DNA of 22,464 nt from CAYZSU01 sp964480565 (GTDB lineage Bacteria; UBA10199; 2-02-FULL-44-16; JAAZCA01): contig CAYZSU010000038.1 of assembly GCA_964480565.1 (NCBI GenBank), forward strand, positions 1 through 22,464, in the 5' to 3' direction. The position numbers were made by a program, and so were the translations under genes. The notes under the pieces are model-generated. The model did not search any database. It was not told the origin of the DNA and saw only the letters and a list, made by a program, of their open reading frames with translations. Below are positions 7,690 to 15,319 of this stretch, piece by piece. How positions within the stretch are numbered: position 1 is the first letter of the stretch; every line of letters begins with the position of its first letter.

Positions 7690-8928
7690 ATGTTAGGTTC
7701 ACAGCAAAAAAGGCGTATTTTATTTGTTGATGATGAGCCATTGATATTAGGTGGTTTAAAGCGAATGCTATATAATATGCGCCAAGAATGGGATCTTTTT
7801 TTTGCACTGGGGCCCACTGAGGCATTGAATTTATTAAATGATCATTATTTTGATGTGGTTATTAGTGATATGCGCATGCCTGAAATGGATGGCGCAGAAC
7901 TGCTTACATTTGTTAGAGAAAAATATCCAAAAACAGTTCGATTTATTTTATCCGGGTTTAGTGATAAGGATATGATTATGCGGACTGTCGATTCAACAGA
8001 TCAATTCTTAAATAAGCCATGCAATGCAGAGGAGTTGATTGGTGCAATTAAGCAAGCGCTTAATATTACAAAAATAGTTCCAGCTGATCAGATCGATCAA
8101 TTTATATTGAATGCGGGTAATCTAGCAACGCTTCCAGGTACATACACGCGATTGGAAGATGTGCTGCGCTCATCATCAAGTTCAGTGGGGGATGTGGCGA
8201 GTATTGTATCAAGTGATGTACCTATTACTGCCAAGGTATTACAACTTGTAAATTCTGCTTTTTTTGGATTGCGACAACATGTGAAAAATATTGATCATGC
8301 GGTGTCATTGTTGGGATATGAAACGATCAAGGGGCTTGTACTGACAAATCATGTATTTGATAAATTTAGCAATGATCTCATCGATCGGTTTCAGATTCAA
8401 TCCATTTATGATCATTGCATTGCAGTAGGGATGGCGAGTAAGCAAATAGTGCACTTGATAACCGGTGATCAAGCCTTGGCTGAACGGTCAGTCATGGCTG
8501 GAATGCTGCATGATATTGGAAAATTATTGCTTATAAAAAATATTCCAGATGATTATGAATCGACCTATCGATTATATCAGCAACAGCAATTAAACAATCC
8601 AATTCAAATTGAAAAACAATATATTGGTGTGGATCACACGGAAGTGGGGGCATGCTTGCTTGGTAAATGGGGGCTACCTAATGATATTGTTCATGCCGTG
8701 CAATATCATCATATTCCTGATAGTAGTCAATATGGGTTTAATATTGCATCAGCTGTATATACGGCTGATGTAATAAATCGTCTCAATGAATGTAATAAGC
8801 TGAGTGATTGGTCCACCTATTTTGATAAACGATTTCTAGAACGCAGCCAAATTGATGAAAAAATGCCCAATATCATTGAGCAGTTTATGGATATACATTC
8901 TCAGCTATCGGATAAGGAGATTTCTTAA
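7690..8928 (+). CDS. Response regulator with HDOD output domain
   Basis: Residues 8-125 are a receiver domain: acidic pocket Asp14-Asp15, phospho-acceptor Asp60 in VISDMRMPEMDG, the switch residue in ILSG and the conserved Lys in LNKPC. Residues about 140-400 are an HDOD domain (HD-related output domain), with LPGTYTRL at its start, the helix VLQLVNSAFFGLR, MLHDIGKLLL and HAVQYHH. Some HD-like residues persist, but HDOD proteins generally are not shown to be phosphohydrolases and tend to act as signalling scaffolds. A purine-rich GAGGGGGG precedes ATG 7690. It is the first gene of a tight three-gene operon. Its stop overlaps the next start by one base (TAATG). The partner kinase is probably the one encoded at 10100. 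Confidence 0.9.
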   Translation: MLGSQQKRRILFVDDEPLILGGLKRMLYNMRQEWDLFFALGPTEALNLLNDHYFDVVISDMRMPEMDGAELLTFVREKYPKTVRFILSGFSDKDMIMRTVDSTDQFLNKPCNAEELIGAIKQALNITKIVPADQIDQFILNAGNLATLPGTYTRLEDVLRSSSSSVGDVASIVSSDVPITAKVLQLVNSAFFGLRQHVKNIDHAVSLLGYETIKGLVLTNHVFDKFSNDLIDRFQIQSIYDHCIAVGMASKQIVHLITGDQALAERSVMAGMLHDIGKLLLIKNIPDDYESTYRLYQQQQLNNPIQIEKQYIGVDHTEVGACLLGKWGLPNDIVHAVQYHHIPDSSQYGFNIASAVYTADVINRLNECNKLSDWSTYFDKRFLERSQIDEKMPNIIEQFMDIHSQLSDKEIS

Positions 8929-10067
8929 TGAGTAAAATTTTATTTGTCGATGATGAGTCAAATATATTAAATGGGATTAAGCGTCAGCTTCATACGAAAT
9001 ATGAGATGCTATTTGCGGATTGCGCTGCAGATGCCTTGCAGATAATCAAGCGCGAGTCCGATGTTTCTGTGATTGTGTCTGATATGCATATGCCACTGAT
9101 GAGTGGGATTGACCTGCTTAAGCGTGTAAAGGATCTCAATGTCGATATTGTGCGTATTATTTTAACAGGCAATGCTGAAACAGATACAGCTATTGCTGCT
9201 GTCAATGATGGAAATGTATTTCGGTTTATGACAAAACCCTGTGATATGCAGGTTATGATGAATGTGTTAAATGCAGCTATTAGGCAATACCAACTAATTG
9301 TTTCGGAAAAGGAATTGCTTGAAAAGACATTAACAGGGAGTTTGAAGAGTTTAATGGATATATTGGCGATTGCGAATCCAGCCGCATTTAGCAAAACAAC
9401 TCGCATTAAATCATTGGTGTCACATTTTGCAGCATATTTAAATGTACACGAAATTTGGCAATATGAAATTGCAGGCATGTTATCTCAGATTGGTTGTATA
9501 TCCATACCAACAGATTTGCTCGGTAAGTGGTATCAGCAAAATACACTGACAGAAAATGAAAAATTAATTATCAGTGAACATCCTGTGATCGGCGCAGAAC
9601 TCATTGCTAATATTCCACGCATGAATATTATTTCCAAGATGATAGGTGCACAGGAGTGTCATTCATTTGCTCATACTAAATTTGAATTTGATATTTCACA
9701 TCCTGTGCGTTTGGGTAGTAGTTTAATTAACTTGGCTATTGAATTTGATATATATTGGACAAAACTAGGTGAACAGAATGCTGCCATTGATATGCTAAAA
9801 TCAACATATCCAGATCGCTATTCCGAACAAGTGATTGATATGCTTTTATCTGTAAAGCTTTCTTCGTCGCAAAAAAACCAGGCGATGCTGACTCTAAATG
9901 AATTATCCTCAGGTATGATTTTGGACGATAATGTCATGACCCAAAAAGGGGTGTTATTAGCAAGCAAGGGACAGGAAATTACATCGACTATGATTCAACT
10001 CTTTCGTAATTATGAACGTCAAAATAATTTAGTTGATCAAATTGCAGTGATTGTATTGCAATATTAA
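8928..10067 (+). CDS. Response regulator with degenerate HD-GYP-like output domain
   Basis: The receiver domain (residues 2-120) has Asp8-Asp9, phospho-acceptor Asp52 (VSDMHMPLMSG), the ILTG switch and Lys in MTKPC. Residues about 140-290 align in layout with HD-GYP c-di-GMP phosphodiesterases: MLSQIGCISIP stands where LHDIGKIGIP is expected, and EHPVIGAELI where the second His-containing motif lies. The HD pair is replaced by Ser-Gln and no GYP motif is visible. I infer an inactive or altered domain, possibly a binding or adaptor module. A C-terminal region of about 80 residues (GMILDDNVMTQKG onward) is seen in related regulators but has no known function to me. AAGGAG lies 8 nt before the start and the gene overlaps the HDOD regulator by one base, so expression is coupled. 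Confidence 0.85.
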   Translation: MSKILFVDDESNILNGIKRQLHTKYEMLFADCAADALQIIKRESDVSVIVSDMHMPLMSGIDLLKRVKDLNVDIVRIILTGNAETDTAIAAVNDGNVFRFMTKPCDMQVMMNVLNAAIRQYQLIVSEKELLEKTLTGSLKSLMDILAIANPAAFSKTTRIKSLVSHFAAYLNVHEIWQYEIAGMLSQIGCISIPTDLLGKWYQQNTLTENEKLIISEHPVIGAELIANIPRMNIISKMIGAQECHSFAHTKFEFDISHPVRLGSSLINLAIEFDIYWTKLGEQNAAIDMLKSTYPDRYSEQVIDMLLSVKLSSSQKNQAMLTLNELSSGMILDDNVMTQKGVLLASKGQEITSTMIQLFRNYERQNNLVDQIAVIVLQY

Positions 10068-10099
10068 AGTGCCAGGGCCAATAGAAAAGAGGCATGATC

Positions 10100-11617
10100 A
10101 TGGATAAAATTAAGATGCCTAATTCAGTACTTTTTTTTCTCAGTTTAGGTATAGCTGTACTGGGTTTGATTATATGCCTTAGTCCTTTTATTTTATTTGA
10201 TTTCACAGAAAAGGGGCTTATTTCGATAGGGTTAATAGGTGCAGGATGTTTTGCATGTATCATTGTATTTATTGTTATTTTATTTATTAAGTTCAAGCAG
10301 ATTGTCAGGGATTCGGCGATATCACAGGAGGCGCTTATCAATACCCATCAGTCAGAGCTAAGCTTGCTTGAAAATCAAAAAATGTTAAAGGCTATCATAC
10401 AGTCTTCAGGCGATGCAATGCGTGTAATGGATTTAAATCATCATATTGTTGAAGCCAATATGCAGATGGAAAAACTATCCGGGTATACATTGAGTGAATG
10501 TAATGGAAAAAATTGTAGTGAAATATTTGGTGGTACTGCTTGCAATACAAAAGACTGTATTTTTTCTCGACTTCGTTCAGGTGAAAAAATTGTACGATCT
10601 GAAACAGTGAAATACCGTCAGGATGGATCAACTGTTGAGGTGGAAGTCATTGCTGTGCCTATTCTAGAGAATGGAACTATGGTAGGGTACTTGGAATCTT
10701 ATCGAGATATCAGCCAGCGCAAGGAGGATGAAAAAAAACATCGTCAAAATGAGTTACAATATCAGCATGCCCAGAAAATGGAATCCATAGGCACATTGGC
10801 TGCAGGTATTGCACATGAAATTAATACTCCCATTCAATTTGTAGGGGATAATACTGCTTTTTTAGAAAGTAGTTTTAAATCATTGATGGATTTAATTGGA
10901 ATATATAAGCGATTTATAATGGAATGTACCAATAAACATGGTGTTCCTGGAATTTCAGAGAAATTATCTAAAATTGATGCCTCTTTTGATCTAGAATTTT
11001 TACAAAATGAGATTCCATTATCCATTGAACAATCGCGTGAAGGGGTAAACCGTGTATCAAGTATTGTGACAGCAATGAAGGATTTCTCCCATATGGGCAG
11101 TGATGAGATGAAAAAGGAAAACGTCAATCGTGCCATTGAAAATACAGTGACCATTTCACGCAATGAATGGAAATATGATGCAGTCATTGAAAATCGACTG
11201 GACCCAGATCTTCCTTTGGTTAATTGTGTGATTGGAGATATTAAACAGGTATTGCTCAATCTGATCGTTAATGCCGCGCATGCGATTAAATATAATATCA
11301 ATCCTTCTCAGCCTGTAAAAGGGAAAATAACTATTGCTACATCATATACGGATGAAAACGTGATAATAAGTGTTAAGGATACAGGTATTGGTATTTCCGA
11401 TGATATTAAGGATAAGATCTTTGAGCCTTTTTTTACGACAAAGGATATTGGCAAAGGAACAGGTCAGGGATTATCCTTAGTATATAATGTGATTACAAAA
11501 AAACATGGTGGTAGAATTGGGATGAAATCCATTGTAAGCAAGGGAACTACTTTTTTTATAGAATTGCCTATCGAAAGTGATTTGTCAGAACATATGGATG
11601 AATTAGGGCAGATATAA
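10100..11617 (+). CDS. Membrane PAS-domain sensor histidine kinase
   Basis: The product is 505 residues from the preferred start ATG 10100, which lies 7 nt from GAGG (ATG 10094 is only 1 nt away). Two transmembrane helices (about 9-32 and 40-65) enclose a very short external loop, so sensing is probably cytoplasmic or membrane-internal. A PAS domain (about 95-205) carries four cysteines (134, 139, 148, 153), a cysteine-rich PAS variant that may bind a metal or redox cofactor. The HisKA helix has His239 in AHEINTP; the ATPase domain has NLIVNAAHAI, DTGIGI, FEPFFTTK and GTGQGLSL. There is no receiver domain of its own. It follows two response regulators by 32 nt and is presumably their phosphodonor. 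Its stop codon lies in the terminator. Confidence 0.93.
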   Translation: MDKIKMPNSVLFFLSLGIAVLGLIICLSPFILFDFTEKGLISIGLIGAGCFACIIVFIVILFIKFKQIVRDSAISQEALINTHQSELSLLENQKMLKAIIQSSGDAMRVMDLNHHIVEANMQMEKLSGYTLSECNGKNCSEIFGGTACNTKDCIFSRLRSGEKIVRSETVKYRQDGSTVEVEVIAVPILENGTMVGYLESYRDISQRKEDEKKHRQNELQYQHAQKMESIGTLAAGIAHEINTPIQFVGDNTAFLESSFKSLMDLIGIYKRFIMECTNKHGVPGISEKLSKIDASFDLEFLQNEIPLSIEQSREGVNRVSSIVTAMKDFSHMGSDEMKKENVNRAIENTVTISRNEWKYDAVIENRLDPDLPLVNCVIGDIKQVLLNLIVNAAHAIKYNINPSQPVKGKITIATSYTDENVIISVKDTGIGISDDIKDKIFEPFFTTKDIGKGTGQGLSLVYNVITKKHGGRIGMKSIVSKGTTFFIELPIESDLSEHMDELGQI

Positions 11618-11646
11618 AAAAAGCCCATGCATTTGCATGAGCTTTT
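11616..11646. terminator. Bidirectional intrinsic terminator between the kinase gene and tRNA-fMet
   Basis: AGCCCATGC (11622-11630) pairs with GCATGAGCT (11635-11643) around ATTT, with one G.T wobble. On the plus strand the stem is followed by TTT and then C; on the minus strand it is followed by a run of seven T. It therefore ends the signalling operon and, more strongly, the tRNA transcript. Confidence 0.85.
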
Positions 11647-11648
11647 CT

Positions 11649-11725
<77 letters not shown>

Positions 11726-11739
11726 TCATTGAGGAAAGA

Positions 11740-11768
11740 TTATTAGATGAAATGATAGTGTATGTCAA
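11740..11768 (-). promoter_or_regulatory. Promoter of tRNA-fMet
   Basis: On the minus strand a perfect TTGACA (plus 11763-11768) is followed after 17 nt by TAATAA (plus 11740-11745). The implied start is about 8 nt before the mature tRNA 5' end, a short leader typical of tRNA genes. Confidence 0.6.
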
Positions 11769-11841
11769 TATATATATTTTTATTTTATAATTTGTATTGA
11801 AACTGTGGTCATTGCCAGGTCTTAAGTTCTATATATTTTTC

Positions 11842-11869
11842 TTGACTATAATGGGTAACATAGTATAAT
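11842..11869 (+). promoter_or_regulatory. Strong sigma70-type promoter of the small RNA leader/DUF465 unit
   Basis: TTGACT (11842-11847) and a perfect TATAAT (11864-11869) are 16 nt apart. The predicted start is about 11876. It is divergent from the tRNA-fMet promoter. Confidence 0.75.
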
Positions 11870-11875
11870 GTATTA

Positions 11876-11962
11876 AATATGAACGAAGCAAATAGGGTGA
11901 AAACCCTGGATTAACAAAGTCAATCAGGGCTTAACACAATTTAAGTGTTAAGCCCCTTTTTT
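11876..11962 (+). ncRNA. Candidate small RNA or attenuator leader of about 87 nt
   Basis: The stretch runs from a near-consensus promoter to a perfect intrinsic terminator and contains no ORF. Internal structure includes the hairpin AGGGT-GAAA-ACCCT (about 11893-11906), a possible small GATT/AATC pairing around 11910-11925, and the terminator stem. It lies immediately upstream of a gene with its own ribosome site. Two readings fit: a free small RNA with some read-through, or a cis-acting leader whose terminator is conditionally bypassed. I matched it by eye to no riboswitch class I know. The 5' end is inferred from the promoter only. Confidence 0.45.
11927..11962 (+). terminator. Perfect intrinsic terminator in the leader before the DUF465 gene
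   Basis: GGGCTTAACAC (11927-11937) pairs perfectly over 11 bp with GTGTTAAGCCC (11945-11955). A seven-base loop separates the arms, and the stem is followed by C and six T. It ends 16 nt before the start codon at 11979, so any transcript of that gene from the upstream promoter must pass it. Confidence 0.85.
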
Positions 11963-11978
11963 ATGAGGAGGGCATGGT

Positions 11979-12212
11979 ATGGAACAATATGATTTGGATT
12001 TGATTAGTAAGCACAGCGGTAATAATAAGGAATTGGCGTCTTTATATGCAGAGCATTTGGATTTTGAGAAGCGACTCGAACGATATAAAAATAAATCGCA
12101 TTTAACTACTGAAGAAGAATTGGTACGTAAAACTTTACAAAAAAAGAAATTACAAGGCCGTGATTTAATGGAAAAAATTCTATTTCAAATTAAGAGAAAT
12201 GAATCCAATTAA
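11979..12212 (+). CDS. Small YdcH/DUF465-type protein
   Basis: This 77-residue, highly charged, all-helical protein begins MEQYDLDLISKHSGNNKEL and has the family pattern: EEHxxxEKxLE-like helix (AEHLDFEKRLERY), a break with L-T-T-E-E-E, and a second Lys-rich helix (LVRKTLQKKKLQGRD). The function of DUF465/YdcH proteins is unknown. AGGAGG is 7 nt upstream of this ATG; another ATG at 11974 is out of frame. It is a single-gene unit between two terminators, which suggests that its expression is controlled at the upstream terminator. Confidence 0.75.
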   Translation: MEQYDLDLISKHSGNNKELASLYAEHLDFEKRLERYKNKSHLTTEEELVRKTLQKKKLQGRDLMEKILFQIKRNESN

Positions 12213-12240
12213 TTAAATAGGTAAGTATACAAAAAATAAA

Positions 12241-12269
12241 AAAAAACGAGGGCTTGCCCTCGTTTTTTT
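12241..12269. terminator. Strong bidirectional intrinsic terminator after the DUF465 gene
   Basis: ACGAGGGC (12246-12253) and GCCCTCGT (12256-12263) form a perfect 8-bp GC-rich stem, extended by A-run/T-run pairing and followed by seven T. A-runs on the left make it symmetrical. psd downstream therefore needs its own promoter; in 12270-12355 I see only weak candidates. Confidence 0.92.
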
Positions 12270-12355
12270 ATTTGCACTATATATTAACAACAGGCATTGT
12301 CTGAACAATTTTTGCATGTAAATCAGTTTGAAATGACTTGGAAGAGAGACTTATT

Positions 12356-13015
12356 ATGGATGCCTATCATAAAAAACCAAAACAATATCAAGTTGCACGT
12401 GAGGGATGGCTGTTTATATTAATAAGTCTATTTGTATTGGTAGTGTGTATTAATTATCAAATTATGCCGGCAATATATTTTTTTATTGCTTTAACTCTAT
12501 TTATTATTTTTTTCTTTAGAAATCCCATGCGGCAGTCAACAGCTGATGATGTAACAATTACATCGCCTGCAGATGGTCGAGTGATTATTGTTGATCATGA
12601 TGCAGTAGCACCTCTTAGCGCTGAGCCTGCGATAAAAATAAGTATTTTTATGTCTGTATTTAATGTTCATATTAATCGTTCGCCAATTCAAGGTATGATA
12701 AAAAAAATAGTATATTATCCAGGTCAATTTTTAGTAGCGAGTTTGGATAAAGCATCTGAAAAAAATGAGCGTAATGCGATGCAAATTATTGACTCCAAAG
12801 GTCGATATATTGAGATGGTTCAAATCGCTGGTTTAGTGGCAAGACGAATTGTATGTTATTTAAAAAAATCCCAAAATGTATTGCGGGGAGAACGTTTTGG
12901 GCTAATCCGATTTGGTTCTCGAGTGGATTTATATTTACCAAAGGAAACAAATATATTCGTGTCTGTTGGTGATCGGGTGAAAAGTGGTGAAAGTATGATT
13001 GGGAGATTGGTATGA
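12356..13015 (+). CDS. psd: Phosphatidylserine decarboxylase (short proenzyme)
   Basis: This inner-membrane enzyme converts phosphatidylserine to phosphatidylethanolamine. The 219-residue protein belongs to the short Psd group. A hydrophobic N-terminal hairpin of two TM segments (about residues 19-57) is followed by FFFRNP, SPADGRV, MSVFNVHINRSP (with the conserved His) and the self-cleavage site RFGSRVD. The family cuts between Gly187 and Ser188, and Ser188 becomes the pyruvoyl group. ATG 12356 is chosen because GAGAG lies 7 nt upstream; an in-frame TTG 18 nt earlier lacks support. Its stop overlaps the pssA start by four bases (ATGA), coupling the two steps of the pathway. Confidence 0.92.
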   Translation: MDAYHKKPKQYQVAREGWLFILISLFVLVVCINYQIMPAIYFFIALTLFIIFFFRNPMRQSTADDVTITSPADGRVIIVDHDAVAPLSAEPAIKISIFMSVFNVHINRSPIQGMIKKIVYYPGQFLVASLDKASEKNERNAMQIIDSKGRYIEMVQIAGLVARRIVCYLKKSQNVLRGERFGLIRFGSRVDLYLPKETNIFVSVGDRVKSGESMIGRLV

Positions 13016-13908
13016 AGAAGTCATCCTTAAAACCTCATGAGGGTATGAAAAAAGGCGTCTATTTATTGCCAAATTTATGTACCACTTGCAGTTTATTTTG
13101 TGGTTTTTTTTCTGTGATAAAATCATTATCCGGACAGTATCAACTGGCAGCTATAGCCATTATGGTGGCAGGGGTGTTTGACTTGCTTGATGGTCGAATT
13201 GCACGATTAGCAAATGCAGAAAGCGAATTTGGAATTCAGTATGACTCCTTGGTCGATTTATCATCATTTGGACTGGCGCCAGGTATTTTAATTTATACGT
13301 GGGCATTGTCCGGTTTGGGTAAACTAGGTTGGTTGGCGGCATTTTTATATTTTGCATGTGGTGCGCTTCGTTTGGCGCGGTTTAATGTGCAGCATGATAA
13401 TGTTGAAATGAATTATTTTCAAGGATTGCCTATTCCTATAGGTGCCTATGTCTTATCCACTTTTGTTATTTTTTATCACTATATATTCGATGGCTTACCT
13501 CAAAATAATATTTGGATTGCAACAATGTGCATTGCAGTGGCATTGCTTATGGTATCCAATATTCGCTATCGTAGCATGAAGGTGATGCATTTAAATCGGC
13601 GTGGTACTTTTTTTGCATTGATCGTTGTGGTTTGTATTATATTCTTAATTGCCGTTCGTCCAGAAATTGTATTGTTTGGCTTGAGTATTACCTATGTGAT
13701 ATCAGGTTTAATTGAAGAGTTGCTTACATTGCATCAGAGTAAAAAAATATTTCATAAGGTTAAGGAAAGCAATGCAAAGCGAAAGGTAAGAAAAGTCAAT
13801 CGTCGTAATTTAAAAAAATATACTAAGAAAGTTAAAAATATGCAGTCTCATTCAAATGTAATTTCCTTATCTCAGGAAGAAAATACCAGTAAACAAGTTG
13901 GGGAATAA
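13012..13908 (+). CDS. pssA: CDP-diacylglycerol-serine O-phosphatidyltransferase with basic C-terminal extension
   Basis: The enzyme makes phosphatidylserine from CDP-diacylglycerol and serine, feeding Psd. The CDP-alcohol phosphotransferase signature D60-G61-x2-A64-R65-x8-G74-x3-D78-x3-D82 is complete. About seven hydrophobic segments, starting with YLLPNLCTTCSLFCGF, place it in the inner membrane. After the last TM segment (about residue 240) comes a tail of about 55 residues rich in Lys and Arg (for example KRKVRKVNRRNLKKYTKK), longer than I expect for bacterial PssA. It could contact anionic lipid or RNA; that is inference. The gene overlaps psd and is followed after 2 nt by a Cys-rich small ORF. 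Confidence 0.93.
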   Translation: MKKSSLKPHEGMKKGVYLLPNLCTTCSLFCGFFSVIKSLSGQYQLAAIAIMVAGVFDLLDGRIARLANAESEFGIQYDSLVDLSSFGLAPGILIYTWALSGLGKLGWLAAFLYFACGALRLARFNVQHDNVEMNYFQGLPIPIGAYVLSTFVIFYHYIFDGLPQNNIWIATMCIAVALLMVSNIRYRSMKVMHLNRRGTFFALIVVVCIIFLIAVRPEIVLFGLSITYVISGLIEELLTLHQSKKIFHKVKESNAKRKVRKVNRRNLKKYTKKVKNMQSHSNVISLSQEENTSKQVGE

Positions 13909-13910
13909 AT

Positions 13911-14192
13911 ATGCCTAAATGCGTATATTGTGGAACTGAAATAGAAGTGGATGGCCGGATTGGGCGTTTGGAAGATTGCCTGAAATGTGGGCGATATTTA
14001 CATGCATGTATTCAATGCAAGTTGTATGATCGAGGGTATCACAATGATTGTCGTGAATCCCAGTCGGTAATGGTGGGCGATAAAGAAAAAGCGAATTTTT
14101 GTGAATTCTTTGACTTTGGTCGTGATATTGAGTGTGAAGAAAAGGCCATAGAAAAAGCGAAAAATGATTTGAGTACATTATTTAAGAAATAA
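13911..14192 (+). CDS. Small Cys-rich, probable zinc-binding protein of unknown function
   Basis: The 93-residue cytoplasmic protein has three CxxC pairs (Cys4/7, 23/26, 33/36) plus Cys47, Cys64 and Cys75. The first four cysteines look like a zinc ribbon (CVYCG, CLKCGR) and the second part could form another metal site with His31, His44 and Cys47. The segment DKEKANFCEFFDFG looks strongly conserved in character. I recall similar small proteins in deltaproteobacteria but know no function. It starts 2 nt after the pssA stop, with GGGG overlapping the pssA end, so it is translated in the phospholipid operon. A regulatory or assembly role there is only a guess. Confidence 0.75.
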   Translation: MPKCVYCGTEIEVDGRIGRLEDCLKCGRYLHACIQCKLYDRGYHNDCRESQSVMVGDKEKANFCEFFDFGRDIECEEKAIEKAKNDLSTLFKK

Positions 14193-14291
14193 TAAATTAT
14201 CGAATTGCTGAAAAATCAGTATCTCTCGGACAGGCTCCTAGGGATTATACCCAAACATACTCAGAAACTTCTTAAAATAAGGATATTATTT

Positions 14292-15317
14292 ATGAAACAA
14301 TCATATCATATTGCAATTGTGGGTGCTACCGGCACTGTGGGAAATGAATTATTATCGATTTTAAATGAGCGCAATTTTCCAGTGAGCGATATTACATTAT
14401 TGGCATCAGAGCGTTCAGTAGGGGAGTCATTGGACTTTCAGGGTAAGGATATACCCGTTGAAATATTAAATAATAATAGTTTCGAAAATGTGGATATTGC
14501 CTTCTTTTCTGCAGGATCAACAGTGAGTAAGGAATTTGCCCCCATTGCTGCAAAAGCAGGGGCTGTTGTCATTGATAATACATCGGCATTTCGTATGGAT
14601 AAATGTATTCCGCTGATCGTGCCTGAAGTCAATGGCGATGAGATTGCATGTTTTGAAACAAAACGCATTATTGCCAATCCCAATTGCTCAACCATTCAAA
14701 TGGTTATGGCGCTTCATCCCTTACATGAATCTGTAGGTATAAAACGTATTATTGTGAACACCTATCAGTCGGTATCTGGTGCAGGGCGCAAGGCCATCGA
14801 GGAACTATCCAAACAAACAACATCATTGTTTACAGGAAATGATGCTGAAAAAAATGTATTTCCGCATCAAATTGCATTTAATTGCATTCCTCAAATAGGG
14901 GCTATCGATAAAAATGGTATATCAGAAGAAGAATATAAAATGATGCATGAAACAAAGCGCATTTTAAATGATGATAGGATCGAAGTCTTTGCGACAACAG
15001 TGCGTGTACCTGTGTTTTCAGGTCATGCAGAATCTATTAATATTGAGTTTGAAAGTGATATGGACATTAAAGAAGCTGCGATATTATTATCCGATATGCC
15101 TGGCGTGACGGTAGTCGATGAGCCCATGAAAAATAATTATCCGATGCCTTCAAGTGCTATTGGCAATGATGATGTTTATGTTGGCCGTATTCGAAAAGAT
15201 CCAACAGTGGCGCATGGGTTGGCCATGTGGGTGGTCTCCGATAACTTGCGTAAAGGTGCTGCATTAAATGCTGTTCAAATTGCAGAATTGTTAACGCAGC
15301 AGTATTTGGATGCATAG
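14292..15317 (+). CDS. asd: Aspartate-semialdehyde dehydrogenase
   Basis: This cytoplasmic enzyme reduces aspartyl phosphate to aspartate semialdehyde for lysine/diaminopimelate, threonine and methionine synthesis. The 341-residue product has the nucleotide loop GATGTVG (11-17), FSAGSTVS, VIDNTSAFR, the catalytic Cys132 in NPNCST, SVSGAGRKA, VFPHQIAFN and the active-site His245 in SGHAES. ATG 14292 has AAGGA 8 nt upstream; an in-frame non-ATG start 87 nt earlier would add an unrelated N-terminus. The roughly 100-nt gap before it shows no clear promoter or terminator. The next ORF begins 3 nt after the stop. Confidence 0.95.
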   Translation: MKQSYHIAIVGATGTVGNELLSILNERNFPVSDITLLASERSVGESLDFQGKDIPVEILNNNSFENVDIAFFSAGSTVSKEFAPIAAKAGAVVIDNTSAFRMDKCIPLIVPEVNGDEIACFETKRIIANPNCSTIQMVMALHPLHESVGIKRIIVNTYQSVSGAGRKAIEELSKQTTSLFTGNDAEKNVFPHQIAFNCIPQIGAIDKNGISEEEYKMMHETKRILNDDRIEVFATTVRVPVFSGHAESINIEFESDMDIKEAAILLSDMPGVTVVDEPMKNNYPMPSSAIGNDDVYVGRIRKDPTVAHGLAMWVVSDNLRKGAALNAVQIAELLTQQYLDA

Positions 15318-15319
15318 TT

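Noticed and set aside
12270..12355. psd promoter (TTGTCT, 16 nt, TAAATC and others)
   Set aside because: A promoter must exist after the strong terminator, but none of several weak candidates stands out.
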